Shown here: positions 8,736 through 15,853 of the stretch, one piece after another
Position numbering within the stretch: the first letter of the stretch is position 1
How the letters are laid out: each line of letters begins with the position of its first letter
Notes under the pieces: model-generated
Databases searched by the model: none
What the model saw: the letters and a program-made list of their open reading frames with translations, nothing else
What the model was told of the DNA's origin: nothing
Translations under genes and position numbers: made by a program
Assembly: GCA_018398765.1 (NCBI GenBank)
Contig: JAHBMJ010001965.1
Coordinates: 8,262 to 24,114 of the forward strand
Length of the DNA stretch: 15,853 nt
Direction of reading: 5' to 3'
Origin: Chromera velia
Taxonomy: Eukaryota > Sar > Chromeraceae

Positions 8736-9046
8736 GCACTGGGGGGTGGGCAGGGGGGTGGGTGGAGCGTCTCAGGTGGACCGGCTGGCTGAGAGAGAGG
8801 ATGAGGGGGCGGGAGAGGAAGGGGAGGCAACCGAGTGGAAAGAAAAAATGTAAAAAAAATCATATTTTCGTCGCCCACAACGAGAAGCAGATGTGACGAA
8901 AACGCCCCTCTCAACTGAACGAAGCGACCCCCAGACAAACAGACAGACAAAAAGGACGGACCAGCGTCATAGACCCGAAGGAAGGCCAAGTTCCCGACAG
9001 AGCGGATCTCTCCGGCCTCCTCCTCGTCGACAAGCCATTTCGAGGG
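8005..9046 (-). CDS. Carboxypeptidase exons 13-15: catalytic histidine and acidic C-terminal tail
   Basis: Exon 13 (9046-8962) gives [21 protein letters not shown] Gly codon split across the intron leads into exon 14 (8550-8483), [12 protein letters not shown], with the triad histidine, then LQQWLGGE. Exon 15 (8094-8005) adds a charged tail of 29 residues ([17 protein letters not shown]) and a TGA stop. The last junction uses the same GTCCGT donor as exon 13 and a GTGCAG acceptor, in phase 0. If that intron were retained, the protein would end five residues after GGE at a TGA (8462-8464 area), so the family domain is complete either way. The tail is unusual for S10 enzymes. Confidence 0.75.
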
Positions 9047-9081
9047 CTGCATTTGCATGTAAACAAACAGACCATGCGACT

Positions 9082-9119
<38 letters not shown>

Positions 9120-9984
9120 TTCCTTCCTTTCTTTCTTTCTTTCTTTCTTTCGTTCTTTCGTTCTTTCTTTCTTACCTCCTTCCTTCCTTCTTTCGTTTTT
9201 CCTTTCAGGCAAACAGTAAAACATGAAAAAGCACCGTACAGACAGACAGACAGACAGACAGACAGGCAGGCAACACACAGACCAACAAAGGCATCAACTG
9301 AGTGCGTTCTCTTCTCTGTTTTTCTTCCACTCAACAAAGGCTGACAAAAAGGGGAGGGAGACATCACTTGGAACGTGTTGGCTTACGCAACCATTGTGCC
9401 CCCCCCCCTCCCTTTCGATCATGCCTGCCTGCTGACGTACGTACCTCTGTTGCCAGGTAGGTCTCTCTCTGATCCCACTTCAACGCCTCTACCCACGCGT
9501 TCCCGCCCATCCAGTTGCAGATGAAGTCCTGGTCTCCGTGGTAGATCAGCACGGACTTGCCTGAATTTGAATTGAATGATCACGCACTCAGATCGAGAAA
9601 GGCAGGGATAACGATCCGAATTCAAAACTCTCTCGATATCTCGGAATGTTCTCTTCACATGCAGCTGCACTGTCTCTGGTACAAACAGTCCCGGGTGGAC
9701 GTTTGTGTTTTGATTGTTTTGAGAAAGCCCGACAGCGGGGGGGGGATTGCGTGTCTTGTCTCTGCAAACGGATTCGTATGAGGGGGCAGACCTTTTTTCT
9801 GCAGACAGGAACGATCGTGCAGACGCTTTCTGGGTCTGCGCACTAGTCTGGTACGTCTGTCTGTACAGGGTGGACGTGTAGGGGAACTCTGGATTCATGG
9901 ATGGATGGATGGATGGATGGACGGACGGACGGACGGACGGACGGATGGATGGATGGACGGATGGACGGATGGATGGATGGATGA

Positions 9985-10016
<32 letters not shown>

Positions 10017-13000
10017 ATGGATGAATGGATGGATGAATGGACGGATGGATGGATGGATGGATGAATGGATGGATGAATGGACGGATGGATGGATGAACGG
10101 ACGGATGAATGGATGGATAGATGAATGGACGGATGGACGGACGGGTGGATGGATGGATGGATGGATGGATGGACGGATGGATGGAAAGGCGAACTAGCTC
10201 TTCACTTTAGATGTTCAAGAGAGGGCCCACCTGATGCCAGAATGTCCTCGACATAGTGAAGGGTGGAGGTTTTGTAGTCGCCCAGAAGGAGCATGTGGAC
10301 GCCTGCATGGCGACAGACAAAGACAGAATGAGACGGGCAGCAGTGTATACGCGACAAGCACTTGCTGAAATGCATTGATTCGAAATGGAGAGACAGAGAG
10401 GGAGCAGGTCAGAAAGAAGGAAGGAGGGACGGAAGGAAGAACAGATGCGGCCCTGATACGGAGGAAGTCCAAGAACAGTTTTCGAACACACAGGCGTAGA
10501 TGAGAAGGGGCCAGGGCCGCTCTTCCACGACAACAAGCGAACGGCAGGCACACTCACTCACTCACTCGCACAAACAACACACTGAGTTAGTTGAGCATGC
10601 AGAAAACAAAACAACAAAACCACAACCCCCCATGCAACCACCCACAGAGGGAGGGAGAGACCCACCGTAGTTGCAAGGCTCCCAAGGCTTGGAGACTCCG
10701 AGGGCATCTTGGACGTCCTTTCTGCAGAGACATTAACAAAGCAAAGAATTGGAACAAAAAAGAAAGACAAGAAAACCTCAGTGAAAAAATAGGTTGACAC
10801 ACAACATTTTTGAAACTGTCTTTCCTGTTTTTTCATTCTCTCTATCCATAAGCCACCTTTCTGAGATTCTGACTTTTTCAGGACACACCACCGTCTAGAT
10901 GGACAACCGATATCCCATTCAGTATCATGAAGAGAAATTTCATGGATGCACGCGCACATACTCTCCCCTCTATCTGCACCCACCAAACACACAAAGTCTC
11001 AACCTCTGTCCATCCTACACACACACATTCAGTCTTCACCCACCCCGCCCGCATTCCTGCCTGCCTGCCCATTCATTCCCTCCCACCTGCAGACCTGACT
11101 TACCGACCTATTGAGGAATTCGATCATTCCGCTCTCGTCGTAGCACAGAGGGGGGTACTCGCACTTCTCGCGGACGTCATAGATGTTTCGCCTACCGATC
11201 ACTCCCTGCACAATAGCAGAACGGAAGAGGATACAATAAAGAGACATTTGCACATCTAGACTAGAGGCCCTGCTCCTTCCGCCCTGGCAGTCAATCGCCT
11301 CGATCATGCCCAGGCTGGAAGGAACAAAAAGGGACAGTGAAGAGGAGAATTCCTGGCTGGTCGAATTCCGGAAAGACGCAAGAGAAACATGACAAGAATA
11401 ATCGAATTTGTTTCGATGTATTTTTGAGAGCAGAAGAATTCAGCTCAAGAGAAAGCACTGAATGCCATGATCGAAACCTGCATGCGACTCCACCTTTTGA
11501 CCGCACCAAAAGAACAAAAGGGGGGCCGAGAAAGCTTGAGACAGACTATGTGTTCTTCTTCCCCCTCCTTTTCTTCATGTACACAGCTGACAAAAATGAA
11601 GGAAAGAAAGAACAAAGACAAAAGCTTCAGACAGGGTGACTGACTGACAGACAAAAAGAAACGATACAAAAAAGAACTCGAAAGAGCAAAAAGGCGCTCC
11701 ACAGAGGAAATGTCTGCCTCTGCGTATTGGCCCTGACCTCAGTCAGAATGTTGCACATGGACATAGCCAGAGGCCAAAGGAGGGACCTGCAAAGCAACAC
11801 AGAAAGGGGGTGGCACAAAAGAAGACACGCACCGTTCACTTCTGTCGAGAGACGCTGAGACCCGACTCCCCACCCCGGGACATCTTCTTGCATCGTTCCA
11901 CTGATTCCTTTCCTTTTTCGTCGATAAATGAAGGGGGGGAAGGAGGAAGAGCAACATATTTCTGTCTTTCCCATTTTCTTCTCCCTTTTCAGACTGTTGG
12001 ACGTATCGGAACGTCGACCGGCAGATGGAGAGACGAACATGCAAACAAGAAGACTGACTGGATGGCGAGAGAGCAAGACGCAAAGCCTGCCTTCACCGCT
12101 GCGTATCCTGCGCCCTTCACGATGCCGACAGACTTGGCGTAGTCGGCATACTTGTTGTATTGCTGTGGGCAGAGACAGTTTACCACTTTTGCATATCACT
12201 ACTGTCACACCATGCATGCACATGAAGGAAGCATCAGGGAATGAAAGTCCTTTGGGAGGGTCCCTCCCTCCGCACATTCGTTTCGTTCCCTAACTCTCTC
12301 TCTGTGGCGCTGCGAGTCGATCGGAAGTAGCACGTGAGTGCAGAAAGAAAGCGTTCAGATCGCATGGCCGAGAGGAATCTCTCCCTGCGGACACTTTCGC
12401 GCGTGCCCACAAAAGCAGGCACAGTACAGGCGAGGAAAGGATGGAGGCAAGCAGGAAAACAGCAACAGCAAATTTACAGGGGGCGGGTCCTCCTTCTCCC
12501 CTTCCTCTTTTCTCTTCCTTTCTTCTCACTTCTCCCAACATAGCAAAACATGACATATATACCCCGCCCCCTTGCCTTCGTTCCTCCACCGCCCCTCCCC
12601 CCACCCATCCAGCCCCACACACATCCAGATGCAGAAGAAGACACAAACGAAAAACGAACAAACGAACGAACGATTGCAGGATCCACCCATCCGTTTCCAA
12701 TGGCGACTCCCTGGAAGTTCAGATTCTCGACGGGGTTCTTCAGAAGGAATGCGCCTGCACGCATGCCATCTCTCTCACAGAATCAACCGCATCCATGTGT
12801 GTGTGAAATCACAAGTATGTGACCCACACATTTCTTGAAACTCAACGAGATGGCATACACACACGACTTCAAAGCAGACGTAATCTGTTTCATAACAGAA
12901 GTGTCGATTGTCGGCAAACATAAGAAGGCGCACCGAAAATCCACGAAAAGATACGGGGATGCAAGAGAACGCACATGCATGCATGCATGCAAAAACGATC

Positions 13001-13817
13001 TACATGCAAGGAAGGAAGATGTGCAGCAGAACAAGAACACTTAGTGCACCTCTCTTGGTGTTCTAGAACGCTTCTTTGACCCCTTTTCGGCACAGACGCA
13101 TCCACTCGTTTTTCTTATCCTCTCCATCAAGACAGAAAACGAAAAATCACTCATTCCCAGCCATGCAACCCAACGGACTTACCGATTGCAGGCAGGTAGT
13201 GTCCTCCATAGCTCTCCCCCGTCATCCAGAAAGGTCTTCCCTTGTACTCGGGGAACTTTTCGATGAAGTTGGAGAGGAACATTCGCATGTCCTTTGCCAC
13301 CCCCTCCTCGGTGACCACGATGTGGAAGGCGGCCTGGCTGAACCCCGTGTTAAGGGGCTGGTCTACATACTGCACGCACACGCACACACAGGCATGCATT
13401 CATATGCACACGCACGCTTGTACATGCACGTGCACATTGATGCATATTCATAGAGAGCAAAGCACAGGGCAGAGGTGGGGCGGAAGAGTCTGATCAAGCA
13501 GCTCTTCTGACACAGGCAGGCAGGAAGGCAGGCAGACGGCTCTCGGAGTGACAAGACAAAAAGACAGACAAACCGATTGTCAGCCAGCTATAAAGCTAGA
13601 CAGCCGGACAAACCAAACCAGCTCACCAGCATGTTGGCATCGTTGGTCCAGGAGTGCTCGTTCAGACGGAGTGTTGCGTTTTCGTTGTTCACCCTGGATG
13701 CAGATAGAAGAGCGGGGAAACAGAAGAGAGTGTGAAATCAGGGAAGGACGAAGCGAACAGAAGTCAAAGCTCGCATCTACAGAAAAAGATGGGGGCACAG
13801 GAATCTCTCTCTTTTCG

Positions 13818-13866
<49 letters not shown>

Positions 13867-14747
13867 TGTGTGCGTGCGCGCGGTGAAGAGCGGGACGCGC
13901 AGACTCAAATAACGATATTCGGAGCCATCGCACCTTCTTCTTTGTTGCGAGGCTGACGGTACACGCGTCAAAAAGAGGACGAGAAGAAACAAGAAAGAGA
14001 AGTAGAGGAGGAAGGAAAGAGAATCACTCCCAAGAGACGCAAGAAAATCAGAAGACCCAGGCGAGCCAGCTCTGAGAGAGGCTCACAAACCGACCCCCCA
14101 CCCACCCACCCACCCACACTGACTGACTGACTGACTGACCAGAAGGGGCCGTTCTCGCTCAGCAGTGCGACCTCAGAGCTGCACCCGGGGCCTCCAGTCA
14201 GCCAGAGAACCAGGGGCTTCTGCGCTCTTTCATTCATTCAGTCAGTCAGTAAGGCAGTCAGACAGAGGGAGATGGAGGGAGGGAGGGAGGGAGGGAAGAA
14301 ATGAAGGCATGAGTGGAAATTCACTTTTGTCGATGGATGTCTTCGGCAAAACCAGCGCTGGAAGAGTGGAAGAAAGGAGCGAGGGCCTTATGAAGAAGGA
14401 CAGAGGGGCAGCTAGAAGAGCTCAACCCTACAGGTGCGACCGGAAGAGAAATAAATGACGCAAGAGCCTCGCACCGAGAAATAGCAACAGAACCAACGAA
14501 CGCCACGGACCTTCTCAGCGTCTGTGCGANTCTCAGCGTCTGTGCGAGCGGGGAAGAACCAGTAGAAGAGCTTTCCTCTCTGCCTGCTGTCGAGGAACCC
14601 GGAGAAGAACTTTTCTCCGAGGAAAATATCTCCAGCCTCATCAACCTGCGAAAAACAGGAGATGTAGAAAGGACAGTGAAACGTAGAAGCACACACACAT
14701 TTTGAAACAAGAGGGAGGGAGGGAGGGAGGGAGGGGGAGAGAGAGGG

Positions 14748-14781
<34 letters not shown>

Positions 14782-15070
14782 GAGAGAGAGAGAGAGAGAG
14801 AGAGATGAGCAGAAAAGCATACAGAGACCTCGTGTCAAATGTCGCAAGGGAGCAAGACATCAAAACCAGCATGGCCCGGAGGCGACCCAGAAAGGAGACG
14901 GAGACAGAGAAGAAAAGACGAACTCTATTTGCAGTGAAAAGAACAGTGTCCGCCTCGCCTTCCACCATTGCCCCCTGCACTTGGCTTTCCACTGTCTTAT
15001 CAGGAATACGGCCCCACACAGGCAGGGAGCACGCCAGAGCCACCAGAGGGCACAGACAGAGAACCTTCAT
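8005..15070 (-). CDS. Serine carboxypeptidase, family S10 (carboxypeptidase Y type), 15 exons
   Basis: This secreted or vacuolar exopeptidase releases C-terminal amino acids at acid pH. Exons (high to low): 15070-14924, 14645-14511, 14219-14140, 13693-13627, 13369-13183, 12754-12672, 12162-12035 (end uncertain), 11786-11738, 11205-11108, 10721-10666, 10302-10231, 9560-9445, 9046-8962, 8550-8483, 8094-8005. All introns are GT-AG and every junction keeps phase, giving about 486 codons as sequenced (480 without the N-linked duplication). Motifs in order: signal peptide (1-20), [15 protein letters not shown] (oxyanion hole, about 100-109), ENGPFW, SW...[21 protein letters not shown] (nucleophile Ser196), [36 protein letters not shown] (Asp379) and [10 protein letters not shown] (His436). 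The triad is complete. The length suits the family. N126-A-T is a possible glycosylation site. The exon 7 end could also be 12080, or 12039 with a 22-base microexon at 11854-11833. The family is certain; the exact ends of exons 7 and 14 are not. Confidence 0.9.
8704..8733. repeat. (AG)n microsatellite in intron 13
   Basis: About 15 AG units lie within the intron between exons 13 and 14. On the sense (minus) strand it is a CT tract. Confidence 0.95.
9081..9195. repeat. (TTTC)n/(TTCC)n tract in intron 12
   Basis: About 115 bases of tetranucleotide TTTC with TTCC and TTCG variants make a pure polypyrimidine tract on the plus strand (polypurine on the sense strand). It ends about 35 bases upstream, in the sense direction, of the exon 13 acceptor. 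Long mirror-symmetric purine/pyrimidine tracts of this kind can form triplex DNA. Confidence 0.95.
9240..9272. repeat. (GACA)n/(GGCA)n short tandem repeat in intron 12
   Basis: Eight or so tetranucleotide units of GACA turn into GGCA. It lies in the same intron as the TTTC tract. Confidence 0.95.
9445..9560 (-). CDS. Carboxypeptidase exon 12: catalytic aspartate exon
   Basis: The exon codes for [19 protein letters not shown] and then [19 protein letters not shown]. The second Asp of GDQDF is the triad aspartate by family knowledge, and CNWMGG matches the 'CNw.Gn..w...l.w' signature. It joins the previous exon in phase 1 (a split Gly codon) and the next in phase 0. Its donor GAG|GTACGTACGT begins a doubled GTAC unit. 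Confidence 0.95.
9898..10185. repeat. (GGAT)n tetranucleotide array with variants in intron 11
   Basis: About 72 tetranucleotide units are a mix of GGAT, GGAC, GAAT and GGGT, covering nearly half of the 670-base intron between exons 11 and 12. The units are interspersed, not in blocks, which indicates old expansion with later higher-order duplication. The open plus-strand frame through it (Met-Asp-Gly-Trp repeats) follows from the missing stop codon in GGAT units and is not a gene. Confidence 0.95.
13183..13369 (-). CDS. Carboxypeptidase exon 5: nucleophile serine exon
   Basis: This is the largest coding exon (187 bases). It begins at [11 protein letters not shown], the substrate-pocket strand and turn, runs through a helix, and ends at [17 protein letters not shown] with the catalytic serine in G-E-S-Y-G. 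The exon ends in phase 1 at a perfect GTAAGT donor, the only such donor in the gene. The exon limits and reading frame are beyond doubt. Confidence 0.95.
13822..13865. repeat. (GT)n microsatellite in intron 3
   Basis: Twenty-two GT units are followed by an interrupted GTCTGTGTGCGTGCGCGCG run. The alternating purine/pyrimidine run could adopt Z-DNA. It lies between exons 3 and 4. Confidence 0.95.
14095..14139. repeat. (CCAC)n and (CTGA)n arrays abutting the exon 3 splice donor
   Basis: On the sense strand exon 3 ends TTCTG, and the intron opens with five and a half GTCA units, then four GTGG/GGGT units. The first GTCAGT serves as the donor. Each following unit repeats the same six-base donor motif, so the cell must choose the first among several equivalents. 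Confidence 0.9.
14511..14645 (-). CDS. Carboxypeptidase exon 2, carrying a single-N assembly join
   Basis: The exon runs from TTTTTCGCAG to a GAGAAG|GTCCGT donor, phase 0 at both ends. It codes for the [21 protein letters not shown] region that leads into the conserved core. At 14530 is an N, flanked by identical 17-base copies at 14513-14529 and 14531-14547. The 18 extra bases add six residues in frame. Without them the gap between FYWFF and PLVLW would be nine residues, the usual family spacing; with them it is fifteen. Confidence 0.8.
14513..14547. other. 17-base direct duplication around a single N (assembly join)
   Basis: The identical 17-base words at 14513-14529 and 14531-14547 are separated only by the N at 14530. 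This is the typical signature of two contig ends with unmerged overlap joined with a placeholder base. It lies in coding exon 2. Confidence 0.85.
14712..14805. repeat. (GGGA)n, 30-base poly-G and (AG)n compound tract in intron 1
   Basis: Six GGGA units lead into an uninterrupted run of 30 G (14751-14780), followed by about 12 AG units. The sense strand of the gene is therefore C-rich and then CT-rich. Such long G runs form quadruplexes, are hard to sequence and are often of uncertain length in assemblies; the N at 14530 lies only 180 bases away. Confidence 0.9.
14924..15070 (-). CDS. Carboxypeptidase exon 1: start codon and signal peptide
   Basis: The ATG at 15070 opens [20 protein letters not shown], a short positive start, a hydrophobic core and small residues, typical of a cleaved signal peptide. 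The following 29 residues would be pro-region or mature N-terminus. This start is chosen because the signal peptide begins right there and an acceptor-like CAG sits 30 bases upstream. An upstream in-frame ATG would need read-through of Pro/Lys-rich sequence without family likeness. The exon ends AATAGA|GTTCGT in phase 0. Confidence 0.75.
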
Positions 15071-15100
15071 CGCGAGACGGCTTGGAAGATTTTTTTTGGC

Positions 15101-15118
15101 CTGCGGGGGAAGAGAAAA
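15101..15118 (-). promoter_or_regulatory. Acceptor-like CAG with pyrimidine tract 30 bases before the start codon
   Basis: On the sense strand a TTTTCTCTTCCCCCGCAG motif ends 30 bases upstream of the ATG. It matches the acceptor pattern of the coding introns (Y-rich tract, then GCAG). It may end a 5' UTR intron, or be the site where a spliced leader is added, since leader trans-splicing is known in dinoflagellates and perkinsids. It may also be chance. Confidence 0.35.
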
Positions 15119-15394
15119 CGCGAAATTCCAGATCCAGCTCTTAAACTGGTGTGGCAGCCTCCGAGCAAAGTGACACCTGAGATGCGCGAGACAGTTGACA
15201 TAAGCTGGGCGAACCAAGAGACATGAAAGGAAAGTCTCCAAAGCCAATGTCAGACCATGATACTCGGACAGTGAAAATATTAACATTGATATTGACGAAC
15301 TCACGGCGTCTCCTACGGCTATTAGGTGCGACTACCTCAACACTTTTGTGTACGCGCGCGCGCGCCCGCGCGAGGTAAGCGCTGAAGTGTCTGA

Positions 15395-15405
15395 CCTTTT
15401 TTATA
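15395..15405 (-). promoter_or_regulatory. TATA-box-like element upstream of the carboxypeptidase gene
   Basis: TATAAAAAAGG on the sense strand lies about 325 bases upstream of the ATG. If the acceptor at 15101 ends a leader intron, a start site near 15370 would be plausible. A nearby alternating CG run (15352-15372) lies just downstream of it. No other promoter element is recognised. Confidence 0.25.
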
Positions 15406-15693
15406 CTCTCGTGGAATGTCGATCCGACGAGGCCCCAAATACTCACTGCTGTCACAGGACTTCAAACGTGCATATATATGTAGACGGACCTGTCACTCTG
15501 TCAGAGCTGTCACAAGGATCTTTGAAGAGCAGTGCATCGATTTCGGGGCGCAACATTCCTTTCTCTCTGTTACGCGTGTTGACACTCTGCTTGTAGATCA
15601 ACTGTCAGAGCAGAGACGTCCTTGTAGAAAGGCTTCATTGTCGGCAGTCACTCCAAGCTCAAGGATCAGACCAAAACGCGTTGCACTTCATGT

Positions 15694-15852
15694 GTAAAGT
15701 CTCGATCCGTGCAGTGCACATGGTGCAGATCTATTGATGAGAGTCTGATCCAGTAGCTCAGTCTGCATCTCACGAAGCGTTCTTTCACGTGACGATGATG
15801 GAGAAGACCTCTGGGGGTCTTCCTCTTTCTTTGGCGACCTTGCTCGTCCTTC
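15694..15852 (-). CDS. Possible 3' end of another minus-strand gene (partial, unrecognised)
   Basis: A minus-strand frame is open from the right edge to a TGA at about 15694, roughly 52 codons. It is charged and serine-rich (ARSPKKEEDPQRSSPSSS, then RTLREMQTELLDQTL), which is coding-like and different from the repeat-derived frames elsewhere. No family is recognised. It could be the last exon of the gene upstream of the carboxypeptidase, or a chance frame; its length alone does not decide. Confidence 0.25.
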
Positions 15853-15853
15853 T

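Noticed and set aside
8893-9278. Long open frames of Phe/Leu/Ser or Lys/Glu/Arg runs on both strands
   Set aside because: They are produced by the TTTC/TTCC tract and the GACA repeat. Only the short [20 protein letters not shown] piece on the minus strand is real coding sequence (exon 13).
9081-10185. CRISPR-like array
   Set aside because: The repeats are 4-base tandem units without spacers, in a eukaryotic intron.
9985-10197. Plus-strand protein of Met-Asp-Gly-Trp repeats
   Set aside because: It is the translation of a GGAT-type tandem repeat inside an intron of the opposite strand. No independent start context or non-repeat sequence is present.
11206-11314. An extra exon coding [12 protein letters not shown] and reading on in frame into NIYDVREKC
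   Set aside because: It looks plausible and is open, but joining it to exon 8 breaks phase (exon 8 ends in phase 0, this exon would need phase 2). Direct joining of 11738 to 11205 is in phase, uses good signals and gives the family's spacing.
14321-15304. A 327-codon minus-strand open frame
   Set aside because: It passes through poly-Pro and poly-Ser/Leu stretches made by the G30/AG tract and an N. The genuine codons in this area belong to exons 1 and 2 in defined splice limits.

Overview
The window looks like nuclear DNA of a unicellular eukaryote. One gene is broken by at least 14 GT-AG introns, a degraded LTR retrotransposon lies beside it, and simple repeats fill nearly every intron. A chromerid-type alveolate (Chromera is my guess) would fit the intron density, the mixed base composition and the repeat load. 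That assignment is an impression, not something the sequence proves. Both recognisable units, the gene and the retroelement, are on the minus strand.

Positions 1-1050 hold the decayed gag gene of a Ty1/copia-like retrotransposon that runs off the left edge. Positions 1051-2763 show no convincing gene; about 1890-2650 is a strikingly AT-rich island. Positions 2764 to about 7163 hold a second, better preserved but dead copia-type element. Read on the minus strand it has a candidate 5' LTR (7163-6915), an initiator-Met-type primer-binding site (6914-6901), a short gag or pre-protease remnant, protease, integrase zinc-binding and core regions, a Ser/Pro-rich linker, reverse transcriptase and the start of RNase H. 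The order PR-IN-RT-RH marks it as copia (Pseudoviridae-like), not gypsy. Its frame is broken by about 15 stops and at least two frameshifts, and the RT catalytic motif is altered. Of 18 in-frame stops counted by hand in both elements, 13 are TAG.

Positions 8005-15070 carry the one apparently intact gene, a carboxypeptidase Y-type serine carboxypeptidase (S10) in 15 exons, ending at a TGA at 8005. I rebuilt the exons from splice signals, phase and family motifs. All 14 junctions are in phase, although the exon 7/8 junction has more than one solution. The product is a secreted or vacuolar protein of about 480 residues with signal peptide, oxyanion-hole motif and a complete Ser-Asp-His triad. 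A single N flanked by a 17-base direct duplication in exon 2 is almost certainly an assembly join artefact.

The gene's 5' splice sites are unusual: most fit GTNNGT, a pyrimidine at +3 is common, and several donors are the first unit of a tetranucleotide tandem repeat. The last 500 bases hold a possible TATA element, a possible leader-intron or trans-splice acceptor, and perhaps the end of another minus-strand gene.
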